NCBI GenBank assembly: GCA_009773635.1 | Contig: WSYC01000008.1 | Coordinates: 20,645-84,644, forward strand | Length of the DNA stretch: 64,000 nucleotides | Origin: Beijerinckiaceae bacterium | Lineage (GTDB): Bacteria > Pseudomonadota > Alphaproteobacteria > Rhizobiales > Beijerinckiaceae | Direction: 5' to 3' | Shown here: positions 53,433 through 62,574 of the stretch, piece after piece | Numbering within the stretch: position 1 is the first letter of the stretch | Layout of the letters: every line of letters begins with the position of its first letter | Notes under the pieces: generated by a model | The model's database searches: none | Told to the model about the DNA's origin: nothing | The model's input: the letters and a program-made list of their open reading frames with translations, nothing else | Program-made: the position numbers and the translations under genes

Positions 53433-53876
53433 CTAGCGCTCCTTCACCGCGTTCAGGATAAAGCTGGTACGCGTTCCGGCGACGCCCGGCACGACCTGGA
53501 TCTGGCCGAGCATCGTGGCCGAAAAATCGGCCATGTCGCGCGCGGCGATCTCGATCATGATGTCGCTATCACCGGAGACGATCCAGCAGCCGACGACGCC
53601 CGGGATGGCTTCGAGCGCCCGCGCGACATCGATAGCCGGGACATGCGCCTGCCGCTGGACCGCGGCAAAGGCCCGCATCCCTTCGCCCATTGCGGTGGCG
53701 TCAAGCCGCGTAGCATAGCCCCGGATGATTCCGGTTGCCTCCATCTGCCGGATGCGGCGGGAGATCGCCGAATGCGACAGCGGCACAATTTCAGCGAGTT
53801 CGAGGTTGCTCAGGCGCGCATTGGCCCGCAGAGCCTCGAGAATCTGGCGATCGAAAACGTCGAGAACAGGCTTCAT
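53433..53876 (-). CDS. Lrp/AsnC family transcriptional regulator
   Basis: A 147-residue feast/famine regulator. The N-terminal winged helix (LDVFDRQILEALRANARLSN, ELAEIVPLSHSAISRRIRQM) is followed by an RAM ligand-binding domain (AIPGVVGCWIVSGDSDIMIE). Lrp proteins form octamers that respond to amino acids. It is divergent from the PLP-enzyme gene at 54051 across 174 bp that includes AT-rich stretches (GCAATAATTTTGATAT, TTATTGCAAAAACTG), so it probably controls that gene, as in the known MdeR/MdeA pair. The ATG at 53876 is used; the TTG two codons earlier is less likely. Confidence 0.92.
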   Translation of the reverse strand: MKPVLDVFDRQILEALRANARLSNLELAEIVPLSHSAISRRIRQMEATGIIRGYATRLDATAMGEGMRAFAAVQRQAHVPAIDVARALEAIPGVVGCWIVSGDSDIMIEIAARDMADFSATMLGQIQVVPGVAGTRTSFILNAVKER

Positions 53877-54050
53877 GTGCAAACTTTGTGCGCGAAGGCA
53901 GGGCAGGGCGACCTGCTAATACAAAATATAGCGCATGGGCGCAGTCATCTGCAATAATTTTGATATTTCACTTCATCAGCGCGCACTTATTGCAAAAACT
54001 GAAAATATTGCTGATCCTCCGGAGGCTCAGGCATCAAGGGAGAGCGCATC

Positions 54051-55322
54051 ATGGCCAAGGATTTCCGCGACACCCACATCGGCGCGCATAAGCTGCATCC
54101 GGAAACGCTGATGCTGGGGTATGGTTTTGACCCCGCACTCTCCGAAGGCTCGGTGAAGCCGCCGGTCTTCCTGACCTCGACCTTCTGTTTCCCGAGCGCC
54201 GATGCCGGCCGAGAATTCTTTGATATCGCGGCGGGTCGGGCCACCGGCAAGAATGATATCGACGGCGGACTGGTCTATTCCCGCTTCAACCACCCGAACG
54301 CGCAGATCGTCGAGGAGCGGCTCGCCTTGTTCGAGGGGGCGGATGCCGGCGCGGTATTTTCATCCGGCATGGCGGCGATTGCCACCATCCTGTTCGCGCA
54401 TTGCCGACCGGGTGACATCATCCTGCACTCGCTGCCGCTCTATGGCGGCACGGATGCGATGCTGAACAAGGTGCTGCCAAATTTCGGTATCCGCGCGATG
54501 CCGATCGCCGACCCCAATGATCCCGAGGCGATGCGGGCTGCGGTGCGCGACGCTGAAGCCGCTGGCCGGCTGGCGATGATCTATCTCGAAACGCCGTCGA
54601 ACCCGCTGGCGACGCTGGCCGATATCGGCCTCGCCTCCGACATGGCCGGCGAAAGCGCGACCCGGCAGAAGCATCGCCCGCTGGTGGTGGTCGACAATAC
54701 CCTGCTCGGGCCGGTGTTCCAGAACGCGCTCGCTGCGGGTGCTGACCTCTCGCTCTACTCACTCACCAAATACGTCGGCGGGCATTCCGATCTGATCGCC
54801 GGCGGGGTGCTTGGCCGGCGCGAACCAATGACGCCGGTGCGGGCGTTGCGCGGGCTGCTTGGCGGCAATCTCGATCCACACTCATGCTGGATGCTGTCGC
54901 GTTCGCTCGAAACCGTAACGTTGCGCATGGAACGCGCGGCTGCCAATGCGCTGACGATTGCCCGCTGGCTCAGCGCGCACAAGGAGGTGCAGGCCGTGCA
55001 TTTTCCGGCGCTGGCGCAGGCCGGCAGTGTCCAGCACCGCATCTACCTCAAGCAGTGCAAGGGCGCGGGCTCGCTGATGTCCTTCGATGTCGGCACCCGC
55101 GAACGGGCGTTCCGCGTGCTCGACCGGCTGCGCATCGTCAAGCTCGCGGTGAGCCTTGGCGGTACGGAATCGCTGGTCTGCCACCCCGCGACCACCGTTC
55201 AATCCGGAGTTCCGGTCGCGGCACGCCTCGCGATGGGGGTAACGGACGGGTTGATCCGGCTGTCGGTGGGCATTGAACACGAAGCGGACCTGATCGCCGA
55301 TCTCGAGCAGGCGCTGGCCTAA
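54051..55322 (+). CDS. PLP-dependent Cys/Met metabolism enzyme (cystathionine gamma-synthase family)
   Basis: A 423-residue fold-type I PLP enzyme with the PLP lysine Lys240 in YSLTKYVGGHSD, YSRFNHPNAQIVEERLA, VFSSGMAAIATILF, LETPSNPLATLADI and the C-terminal LAVSLGGTESLVCHPATT. It could be a gamma-lyase, gamma-synthase or sulfhydrylase. The tyrosine-loop reads LYGGTDAML: methionine gamma-lyases have a Cys at the second Gly position, so it is not a canonical MGL. It is about 20 residues longer than average, mostly at the N-terminus and in a TRQKHRP insert. Control by the divergent Lrp-type gene is likely. Confidence 0.9.
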   Translation: MAKDFRDTHIGAHKLHPETLMLGYGFDPALSEGSVKPPVFLTSTFCFPSADAGREFFDIAAGRATGKNDIDGGLVYSRFNHPNAQIVEERLALFEGADAGAVFSSGMAAIATILFAHCRPGDIILHSLPLYGGTDAMLNKVLPNFGIRAMPIADPNDPEAMRAAVRDAEAAGRLAMIYLETPSNPLATLADIGLASDMAGESATRQKHRPLVVVDNTLLGPVFQNALAAGADLSLYSLTKYVGGHSDLIAGGVLGRREPMTPVRALRGLLGGNLDPHSCWMLSRSLETVTLRMERAAANALTIARWLSAHKEVQAVHFPALAQAGSVQHRIYLKQCKGAGSLMSFDVGTRERAFRVLDRLRIVKLAVSLGGTESLVCHPATTVQSGVPVAARLAMGVTDGLIRLSVGIEHEADLIADLEQALA

Positions 55323-56653
55323 GTCGCCACCAGCCGCGTCAGGCTGGTGAGCGGCTGGTGATCAATATCTGCGATCACACCCCAGAGTGCCTCCGCCTTC
55401 TCCGGTCCCAGCAGCGAAGCCGCCTTGGCGCGGATTTTTGCCAGCCTGATATCCGGGGCAATCGGTTGATCGAGGTCATGGCGGGCGGCCAGTACAGCGC
55501 CTGAGCGTAAGCGAACCTCGACACGCGCCTCGGTATCCGGCAGCGCCGGGTCCGTTTCCACCTGCACGCGGTCGCGCAGCGCGATCAACGCGAGGTCGGC
55601 GCACACGGCATCGGTATAGGTGGTGAGCGCGCCGGTATCGCACCCCGCGAGCGCCATCGCGGCGGTCAGGCGATAGCTGAACTTCGCTTCGAGCCCGGTG
55701 GCGGGGCTTGCGATATTGCACACCTTCAGCCAGCGTGGATGTGTGGTGACGCGGACGGAGGCGATATCCTCCACCACAAACCCATGCTCAAAGCGCAGCG
55801 CGTTCAGCGCCTCGATCGCGGCGTGAAGGCCGTGGCAGCAGGCGTGGAACTTGTGCTGCACGGTTTCGAACCAGAAGACCTCGCCGAGCCCGGCGAGAAT
55901 GGGCGCGGGATCGCCGTTTTCACCGGCGTGGGTTTCACCGAACCCCTGTTCGCATTCGAGACCATCCGGACGGGAGATAAACCCCGCTTTGGCCAGCAGT
56001 GCTGCTTCCACGCCGTTCGCGGCGGCCATGCCGGCATGGTAGGGTTTGCCCATGGTGCCGAACTGCGATTTGAGCCCGGAGGCACGCGTCGAGGCGATGC
56101 CCATCGCGTGTGCCATCGCGGTCGGATCGAGGCCGGCGAGCCGCGCCGCCGCCATCGTCGCGCCGAAAGTGCCTGATGTCGCGGTCTGGTGAAACCCGTG
56201 CTGGTAATGCTGGCGGCCGAGCCAGGTACCGATCCGACAGGAAATCTCGACGCCGACAAGCGCCGCATCGAGGAATTCACCCCCCGTCGCGCCGGTCTTC
56301 TCGGCCATAGCGAGCGCCGCCGGGATGATCGCGACGCTGGGGTGGCCGATATGCGCGAAATGCGTGTCGTCGTAATCAAGCGCATGCGAAGCCGTGCCAT
56401 TGGCGAGTGCCGCCGCGCGGGCAGGTGCCTTGCCGTTCTGGCCGATGACCGTGGCTTCCGCCTTGCCGCCCTCGTCCTCTACACGGTCACGCACGATGCG
56501 GGCAACCGGCTCATCCCGCCCGGCGATGGCGACCGCGCACCAATCGAGAAGCGAGAGCCGCATCACCTGACGCGCGCTTTCCGGCAGAGGCGCACCGCGG
56601 GTGCCGGCAAAGGCAATGAGGGCATCGGTAAGCGGCGCGGCGGAGGCGGGCAT
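55319..56653 (-). CDS. MmgE/PrpD family protein
   Basis: A 444-residue member of the 2-methylcitrate dehydratase superfamily (also cis-aconitate decarboxylase and iminodisuccinate epimerase). Family features: HALDYDDTHFAHIGHPSVAI, HQTATSGTFGATMAAARLAG, SQFGTMGKPYHAGMAAANGV and VQHKFHACCHGLH. In the methylcitrate cycle PrpD dehydrates 2-methylcitrate, but many family members act on other carboxylic acids. The frame opens at 56842; ATG 56653 with AGGGAAA upstream is preferred. Its stop overlaps the stop of the convergent PLP-enzyme gene. Confidence 0.88.
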   Translation of the reverse strand: MPASAAPLTDALIAFAGTRGAPLPESARQVMRLSLLDWCAVAIAGRDEPVARIVRDRVEDEGGKAEATVIGQNGKAPARAAALANGTASHALDYDDTHFAHIGHPSVAIIPAALAMAEKTGATGGEFLDAALVGVEISCRIGTWLGRQHYQHGFHQTATSGTFGATMAAARLAGLDPTAMAHAMGIASTRASGLKSQFGTMGKPYHAGMAAANGVEAALLAKAGFISRPDGLECEQGFGETHAGENGDPAPILAGLGEVFWFETVQHKFHACCHGLHAAIEALNALRFEHGFVVEDIASVRVTTHPRWLKVCNIASPATGLEAKFSYRLTAAMALAGCDTGALTTYTDAVCADLALIALRDRVQVETDPALPDTEARVEVRLRSGAVLAARHDLDQPIAPDIRLAKIRAKAASLLGPEKAEALWGVIADIDHQPLTSLTRLVAT

Positions 56654-56810
56654 GGGCGTTTCCCTGTTGAGCCCCAGTCGTGACATATCCGCCACCGACC
56701 GCAAAGAGGGTGGACAGGCATCCTGATGAGAAATCCGCCGCACTTTCGGATGGACTTCGGGCGCATCGCCAGTAGACACTGGGCGCATCAAACCGAAGCG
56801 GAGATCCCGG

Positions 56811-57230
56811 ATGAAAGCGCGCGCAAAACTCATCGAAGGCATGGCCTTTCTCGGGGAGGCCGGCAGCGGTCACACCGTGGTGATGGATGGTTCGCCCGAA
56901 TACGGCGGGCGCAACATCGGCATCCGCCCGATGGAATTGCTGCTGGTCGGGCTTGCCGGCTGCACCGCCTTCGATGTCGTCAATATCCTGCGCAAGGGGC
57001 GCGAGGATGTCGCGGATTGCGTCGTCGAAGTCTCGGCGACGCGCGCGGGCGATGACCCCAAGGTCTTCACCGCGATCCATCTCGACTATCTCGTGAAGGG
57101 CAAGGGTCTCTCGGAAGCCAAGGTCGAGCGGGCGATTGCGCTTTCGGCGGAGAAATACTGCTCGGCCTCGATCATGCTCGGCAAGACCGCCGAGATCACG
57201 CATGCCTGGAAAACCGTGTCGGAGGGCTGA
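56811..57230 (+). CDS. OsmC family peroxiredoxin-like protein
   Basis: A 139-residue protein of the OsmC/Ohr superfamily, close to the YhfA type. The two redox cysteines are Cys51 in GLAGCTAFDVVNIL and Cys117 in AEKYCSASIML. Members reduce organic hydroperoxides or handle sulfide-related thiols. The start ATG at 56811 encodes MKARAKLIEGM. The sulfurtransferase gene begins 3 bp after its stop, so the two are co-transcribed; a shared role in thiol or sulfane-sulfur chemistry is plausible. Confidence 0.91.
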   Translation: MKARAKLIEGMAFLGEAGSGHTVVMDGSPEYGGRNIGIRPMELLLVGLAGCTAFDVVNILRKGREDVADCVVEVSATRAGDDPKVFTAIHLDYLVKGKGLSEAKVERAIALSAEKYCSASIMLGKTAEITHAWKTVSEG

Positions 57231-57233
57231 GGG

Positions 57234-58088
57234 ATGGCGGAGGCTGTGACACCGCTCGTTTCAGCCGCGTGGCTTGCGGCGCGCGCCGGGGATGCCGGGC
57301 TGGTGCGGATCGACCTCCGGCTCGCCGCAGATGGTGGCCGCGCCGCCTATGAGGCCGCGCATGTGCCCGGTGCGATCTTCTCCGACTACGCCGCCGATGG
57401 CTGGCGGCGGAAGGTCGGCGATGTTCCCGGCCTGCTGCCGACGGATGAACATCTGGCCACACTGTTCGCCCGCCTCGGCATCGGCGGGGACCGGCATATC
57501 GTCCTCATTCCGTCGGGCACCAGCGCCAATGATCTTGCGGCCTCCGCGCGGGCGTACTGGACCCTCAAGCTGACGGGGCATGACAGGGTGTCCATCCTCG
57601 ATGGTGGCACGCGCGGATGGATCGCCGGGGGAAATCCGGTCGAACAGGGGGCTGGCCCGTCAGGGGCTGGCACGCCGGGTTCTATCGGCACGAAAGCGCA
57701 GCTCCGCGCCGATGCCGCCGCGACGCTGGTCGCGCAGCGAACAGGCTCGCATGCGCTCATTGATGCGCGCTCGGCAAGCTATTTCGCCGGGCTGGAAAAA
57801 GCCTCGGAGGCGAAAGCTGCCGGGCATATTCCCGGCGCGATTTCAGCCGATTATGCCCGGCTTTTCGATGCTGCAACCGGTCGCCTGAAGCCGGTGGAGG
57901 AGCTTCGCGCATTGCTGGCCGCCGTGCCGGAGGGGCCGGTCATCAATTACTGCAATACCGGGCATACGGCGGCGCTGAACTGGTTCGTGCTGAGCGAGGT
58001 CTTCGGACGTCCCGGCGTGGTGCTTTACGATGGCTCGATGACCGACTGGACGCAGGATGCGAACCGGCCGGTGGCAAGAGGCGCGTGA
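57234..58088 (+). CDS. Two-domain sulfurtransferase (3-mercaptopyruvate/thiosulfate sulfurtransferase, SseA-like)
   Basis: A 284-residue tandem-rhodanese protein. The N-terminal inactive domain contains HVPGAIFSDY; the C-terminal domain has HIPGAISADYARLF and the active-site loop with Cys240 in NYCNTGHTAALNWFV. CNTGHT is not the usual CGSGVTA of SseA nor CRKGVT of rhodanese, so substrate preference cannot be deduced. It is 3 bp after the OsmC gene and convergent with metZ, 6 bp away. Confidence 0.9.
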   Translation: MAEAVTPLVSAAWLAARAGDAGLVRIDLRLAADGGRAAYEAAHVPGAIFSDYAADGWRRKVGDVPGLLPTDEHLATLFARLGIGGDRHIVLIPSGTSANDLAASARAYWTLKLTGHDRVSILDGGTRGWIAGGNPVEQGAGPSGAGTPGSIGTKAQLRADAAATLVAQRTGSHALIDARSASYFAGLEKASEAKAAGHIPGAISADYARLFDAATGRLKPVEELRALLAAVPEGPVINYCNTGHTAALNWFVLSEVFGRPGVVLYDGSMTDWTQDANRPVARGA

Positions 58089-58094
58089 GCCCGG

Positions 58095-59297
58095 TCACAC
58101 CGCCGCGAGCGCCGCCGCCAGATCCGCCTTGAGATCGCCGGGGTGTTCGAGGCCGATCGAGAGCCGCACCAGTCCTTCGCTGACGCCCATCGACTCCCGG
58201 ACCTCCGGCGCGAACCGCTGATGCGTCGTCGTCGCCGGGTGCACCGCGAGACTCTTGGCGTCGCCGAGATTGTTGGAAATGCGGAAAATCCTGAGCGCGT
58301 TGAGAAAGCGGTAGGCGCCGGCCTTGCCGCCCTTGATCTCCAGCGTGATCAGCGTCGAGGGTCCGCCCATCTGCCGCGCGATGATCTCCGCCTGCGGGTG
58401 ATCCTTGCGACCGGGGAAAATCAGCTTCGTTACCTTCGCTTCTTCCGCCAGCCAATCCGCCAGCAGGGCAGCGGTGCGCGTCTGGCGCTCGATGCGCAAG
58501 GAGAGTGTTTCAAGCCCCTTGAGCAGCACCCAGGCGTTGAACGGCGACATTGCCGGGCCGGTCTGGCGCAGAAGCGTGTGGACGTAGGTATTGATGAACT
58601 CTTCGGAGGCGAGAATGACGCCGCCAAGACAGCGGCCCTGCCCGTCGATGTGTTTGGTCGCCGAATAGGTGACGCAATCCGCCCCCAGCGCCAGCGGCTT
58701 CTGCCACAGCGGGGTTGCGAAGACATTGTCGACAACGAGCTTGGCGCCGGCAGCTTTCGCGATTTTCGCGACGGCCTCGATATCGATCACTTCCAGCGTG
58801 GGATTGGACGGGCTTTCGAGGAAAAACACCTTGGTATTCGGCCGGATTGCCGCCTGCCATGCCGCGAGATCGGTGCCGTCAACGAGCGTTGATTCCACGC
58901 CGTAGCGCGGCAGATGCTCTTCCACGACATAGCGGCAGGAGCCGAACAGCGCCCGCGCCGCGACCACATGATCGCCCGCGCGCACGAGACCCATCAGCGC
59001 GGCGGTGACAGCCGCCATGCCGGTGGCCGTGGCGCGGGCAGCTTCCGCGCCTTCGAGCATGGCAATACGCTTTTCAAACATGCCGACGGTGGGGTTCGAG
59101 AAGCGGGCGTAGATATAGCCGGGGTCCTCGCCGACGAAGCGCTTCTCGCATTGCTCGGCGCTGTCATAAACGTGGCCCTGCGTCAGGAACAGGGCTTCCG
59201 AGGTCTCGTTGAACTGCGAGCGCAGCGTGCCGCCGTGGACAAGCTCGGTCTCGAAATGGAGGCTGTTGCCCATTGCGGAAAAATTCTGGTTGGCCAC
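58095..59297 (-). CDS. metZ: O-succinylhomoserine sulfhydrylase MetZ
   Basis: Makes homocysteine directly from O-succinylhomoserine and sulfide in methionine synthesis. The 400-residue PLP enzyme has Lys215 in YSATKHIDGQGRCLGG, IYARFSNPTVGMFEKRIA, ARALFGSCRYVVEEHLPRYG and the C-terminal NNLGDAKSLAVHPATTTHQR, all characteristic of MetZ. Translation starts at GTG 59297, with GAGGATGA upstream. I looked for a SAM-II-type riboswitch in the 134 bp before it, as is common in related bacteria, and did not see one. Confidence 0.95.
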   Translation of the reverse strand: MANQNFSAMGNSLHFETELVHGGTLRSQFNETSEALFLTQGHVYDSAEQCEKRFVGEDPGYIYARFSNPTVGMFEKRIAMLEGAEAARATATGMAAVTAALMGLVRAGDHVVAARALFGSCRYVVEEHLPRYGVESTLVDGTDLAAWQAAIRPNTKVFFLESPSNPTLEVIDIEAVAKIAKAAGAKLVVDNVFATPLWQKPLALGADCVTYSATKHIDGQGRCLGGVILASEEFINTYVHTLLRQTGPAMSPFNAWVLLKGLETLSLRIERQTRTAALLADWLAEEAKVTKLIFPGRKDHPQAEIIARQMGGPSTLITLEIKGGKAGAYRFLNALRIFRISNNLGDAKSLAVHPATTTHQRFAPEVRESMGVSEGLVRLSIGLEHPGDLKADLAAALAAV

Positions 59298-59431
59298 GGC
59301 TCATCCTCGCTCACACATCAACGGCGGCGACCATAGGCGAAATCAGATCGTTCGTAAAGACGGACAAATGTCCCTTTTGCCGGAATTTCGTGCAGGACGT
59401 TCGCTAAACCGGCCGGGATAGGGGTGCGCTC

Positions 59432-60247
59432 CTACTTCCCCCGGAAGACCGGTTTGCGTTTTTCCGCGAAGGCCTTGCGGCCTTCCGCATAGTCCTCGCT
59501 CTGGAAACAGGCGAGTTCAGCGGCATGGCACGCCGCAAGATCACGCGTGCCGGGTTCAGCGGTTGCGGTCGTGACCGCCAGCTTGATGGCAGCGATCGTC
59601 AGCGGCGCATTGCCTGCGATCAGCGCTGCGGTTTCCGCGACCGTGGCCGCCAGCGCCCCGGGAGCCACGAGCGTGTTGATGAGGTTCATGTCGCGGACTT
59701 CAGCGGCCTCGAACAGCCGGGCGGTGAAGAAGATTTCCTTCGCGCGCGAGGGGCCGACAATGCTGACCAACCGGCTGATGCCGGGATAATCGTAGCCGAC
59801 GCCGAGTTTCGCGGCCGGAATCGCAAAACGCGCATCCATCGCGGCGATGCGGATGTCGCAGCTCACAGCCAGCGCCATGCCGCCGCCGACGCAGAAGCCC
59901 TCGATCATCGCGATCGTGGGTTTGGCGATCTCCGAGAGGCGATCCATCGCGCGTTCGCAGGCCAGATTATACGTGTTGACGGCCTCCGGAGAGGAACGCA
60001 TCGCATCGAATTCAGAGATATCCGCGCCCGAGGCAAAGGCTTTTCCGCCCTCGCCGCGTACGACGATGCAACGAACCGTGGAATCACTTTCCAGCTGATC
60101 CAGCGCATCGCCGAGTTGCTGCCACATCGCGAAATTCAGCGCATTACGGCGCGCAGGATTATCGATGACGAGTGTGGCGATCGGCCCGTCGATCTCGACC
60201 CGGATGCGGCCTGCGGCCGGGAGGGATGCGGAGTTGCTCATGGCCAT
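59432..60247 (-). CDS. Enoyl-CoA hydratase/isomerase family protein
   Basis: A 271-residue crotonase. The oxyanion-hole segments are GKAFASGADISEF and EGFCVGGGMALAVSCDIRIA, with ATLVIDNPARRNALN at the N-terminus. The second region lacks the usual catalytic Glu pair in a clear form (AKLGVGYDYPGISRL), so hydratase activity on straight-chain enoyl-CoA is not assured. It starts 3 bp after the MoxR gene, so the two form an operon. The specific pathway is unknown. Confidence 0.9.
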   Translation of the reverse strand: MAMSNSASLPAAGRIRVEIDGPIATLVIDNPARRNALNFAMWQQLGDALDQLESDSTVRCIVVRGEGGKAFASGADISEFDAMRSSPEAVNTYNLACERAMDRLSEIAKPTIAMIEGFCVGGGMALAVSCDIRIAAMDARFAIPAAKLGVGYDYPGISRLVSIVGPSRAKEIFFTARLFEAAEVRDMNLINTLVAPGALAATVAETAALIAGNAPLTIAAIKLAVTTATAEPGTRDLAACHAAELACFQSEDYAEGRKAFAEKRKPVFRGK

Positions 60248-60250
60248 CCG

Positions 60251-61093
<843 letters not shown>

Positions 61094-61206
61094 GGAGAGT
61101 TCCTTCTTCGCCGCAGTTGTGGACGGGCACCGGGGTAGGGGTCAAGAGGCAGCCGCATCAACACGCCGGGTTGACGACAGCAAGGCTTTGAGGCTCATCT
61201 TGCGCC

Positions 61207-62385
61207 ATGCTTCTCAATTTCTTCACAGCGCTGCGTGCCGCGAAGGTGCCTGTCAGTCTCCGGGAATACCTGAACCTGCTCGACGGACTGAAGCAGGATC
61301 TTGCCGGTTCGTCGGTCGAGGACTTCTACTATCTCGCGCGTGCCGTGCTGGTGAAAGACGAGCGCAACCTCGACAGGTTCGACCGGGTGTTCGGCGAGGT
61401 CTTTCGCGGGCTTGAAGACGGCGGCATTGACGGCGTGCCCACCTCGGAAATCCCCGAGGACTGGTTGCGCAAGCTCGCCGAGAAATACATGACCGAGGAG
61501 GAGAGGCGGGAGATCGAGGCGCTGGGCTGGGACAAGCTGTGGGAGACGCTGCGCCAGCGCCTCGCCGAGCAGAAGAAGCGCCATCAGGGCGGCTCGAAAT
61601 GGATCGGCACGGCGGGAACTTCTCCCTTCGGCGCCTATGGCTACAACCCCGAGGGCGTGCGGATCGGGCAGGACCGTAACCGTAATTTCGGTGCCGTGAA
61701 GGTGTGGGACAAGCGCGAGTTCCGCGATCTCGACGGCAAGGCCGAGCTTGGCACGCGCACCATCAAGATCGCGCTCCGACGGCTGCGCAAGTTCGCCCGC
61801 ACGGGCGCGCTTGACGAGCTTGATCTCGATGGCACCATCAAGGGATCGGCGCATCGGGGCTATCTCGATGTCAGGATGCGGCCCGAGCGCCGCAATGCCG
61901 TGAAGGTTCTGCTGCTGCTCGATATCGGCGGCTCGATGGACTGGCATGTCGAGCAGGTCGACGAGCTGTTCTCGGCGGCAAAAGCCGAGTTCAAGCATTT
62001 CGAGCATTTCTATTTCCACAACTGCCTTTACGAGCGGGTGTGGAAGGAAAACCACCGTCGCGACGCATCGAGCCTGCCAACGGTGGATCTCCTGCGCACC
62101 TATGGCTCGGATTACCGCGTGGTGTTCGTCGGCGACGCCTCGATGAGCCCCTACGAGATCATCCAGCCTGGCGGTTCGGTCGAGCATGTCAACGAGGAGG
62201 CCGGAAACGTCTGGCTCCAGCGCGTGCTCGATCATTTCCCCAGAACGGTCTGGCTGAACCCGTTGCCGGACGACGGCTGGCACTACGGCCATTCGATCCA
62301 GATGATCCGCCAGCAGTTCGAGGGGCGTATGTTTCCGCTGACCCTTGAAGGCCTCGACAACGCGATGCGGGCGCTCAGCCGCTAG
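61207..62385 (+). CDS. VWA domain protein, CoxE-like
   Basis: A 392-residue cytoplasmic protein. An N-terminal helical region (FFTALRAAKVPVSLREYLNL) precedes a CoxE-type VWA domain with the MIDAS motif Asp239-Ile-Gly-Gly-Ser243 in LLLDIGGSMDWHVEQVDELF and FVGDASMSPYEI. It is the usual partner of a MoxR ATPase, encoded divergently next door. Together they resemble the CoxDE chaperone pair, but without cox structural genes. ATG 61207 starts at MLLNFFTAL, the family start. Confidence 0.92.
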   Translation: MLLNFFTALRAAKVPVSLREYLNLLDGLKQDLAGSSVEDFYYLARAVLVKDERNLDRFDRVFGEVFRGLEDGGIDGVPTSEIPEDWLRKLAEKYMTEEERREIEALGWDKLWETLRQRLAEQKKRHQGGSKWIGTAGTSPFGAYGYNPEGVRIGQDRNRNFGAVKVWDKREFRDLDGKAELGTRTIKIALRRLRKFARTGALDELDLDGTIKGSAHRGYLDVRMRPERRNAVKVLLLLDIGGSMDWHVEQVDELFSAAKAEFKHFEHFYFHNCLYERVWKENHRRDASSLPTVDLLRTYGSDYRVVFVGDASMSPYEIIQPGGSVEHVNEEAGNVWLQRVLDHFPRTVWLNPLPDDGWHYGHSIQMIRQQFEGRMFPLTLEGLDNAMRALSR

Positions 62386-62418
62386 GGCGAAGCCTCATGA
62401 AGGAAGGCGATACTGAAT

Positions 62419-62574
62419 TTATCCGGGACGTCTGCCTGCCCGGAACGGCTGCGTGAGCAGCTTGTCCAGCCGCTGCTCTGCATTCCCCCGCAAGGTCTCA
62501 AGCCCGATGACGACATCAGCGTCTCCCGGCACGGGCTCGGGGCGATACGTGGCAAAATCCGGTCCCGGACGGGT
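62419..62574 (-). other. In-frame open extension after the stop of the oxidoreductase gene
   Basis: Directly after the TGA at 62575-62577 the same reading frame continues for 51 sense codons to a TAA at 62419-62421, encoding a stretch with LETLRGNAEQRLDKLLTQPF. It could be a separate short gene (an in-frame GTG occurs at codon 15 of the extension), a remnant of a longer C-terminus, or chance in GC-rich DNA. No ribosome site is obvious. Nothing else is seen in the 189-bp gap. Confidence 0.3.

Noticed and set aside
55319-55322. Overlapping stop codons of convergent genes as a sign of a regulatory device
   Set aside because: A 4-bp stop overlap between convergent genes is common in compact genomes; nothing else supports a special role.
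59298-59431. SAM-II-type riboswitch before metZ, which is common in related bacteria
   Set aside because: The conserved pseudoknot sequence of SAM-II could not be found in this leader on the minus strand.
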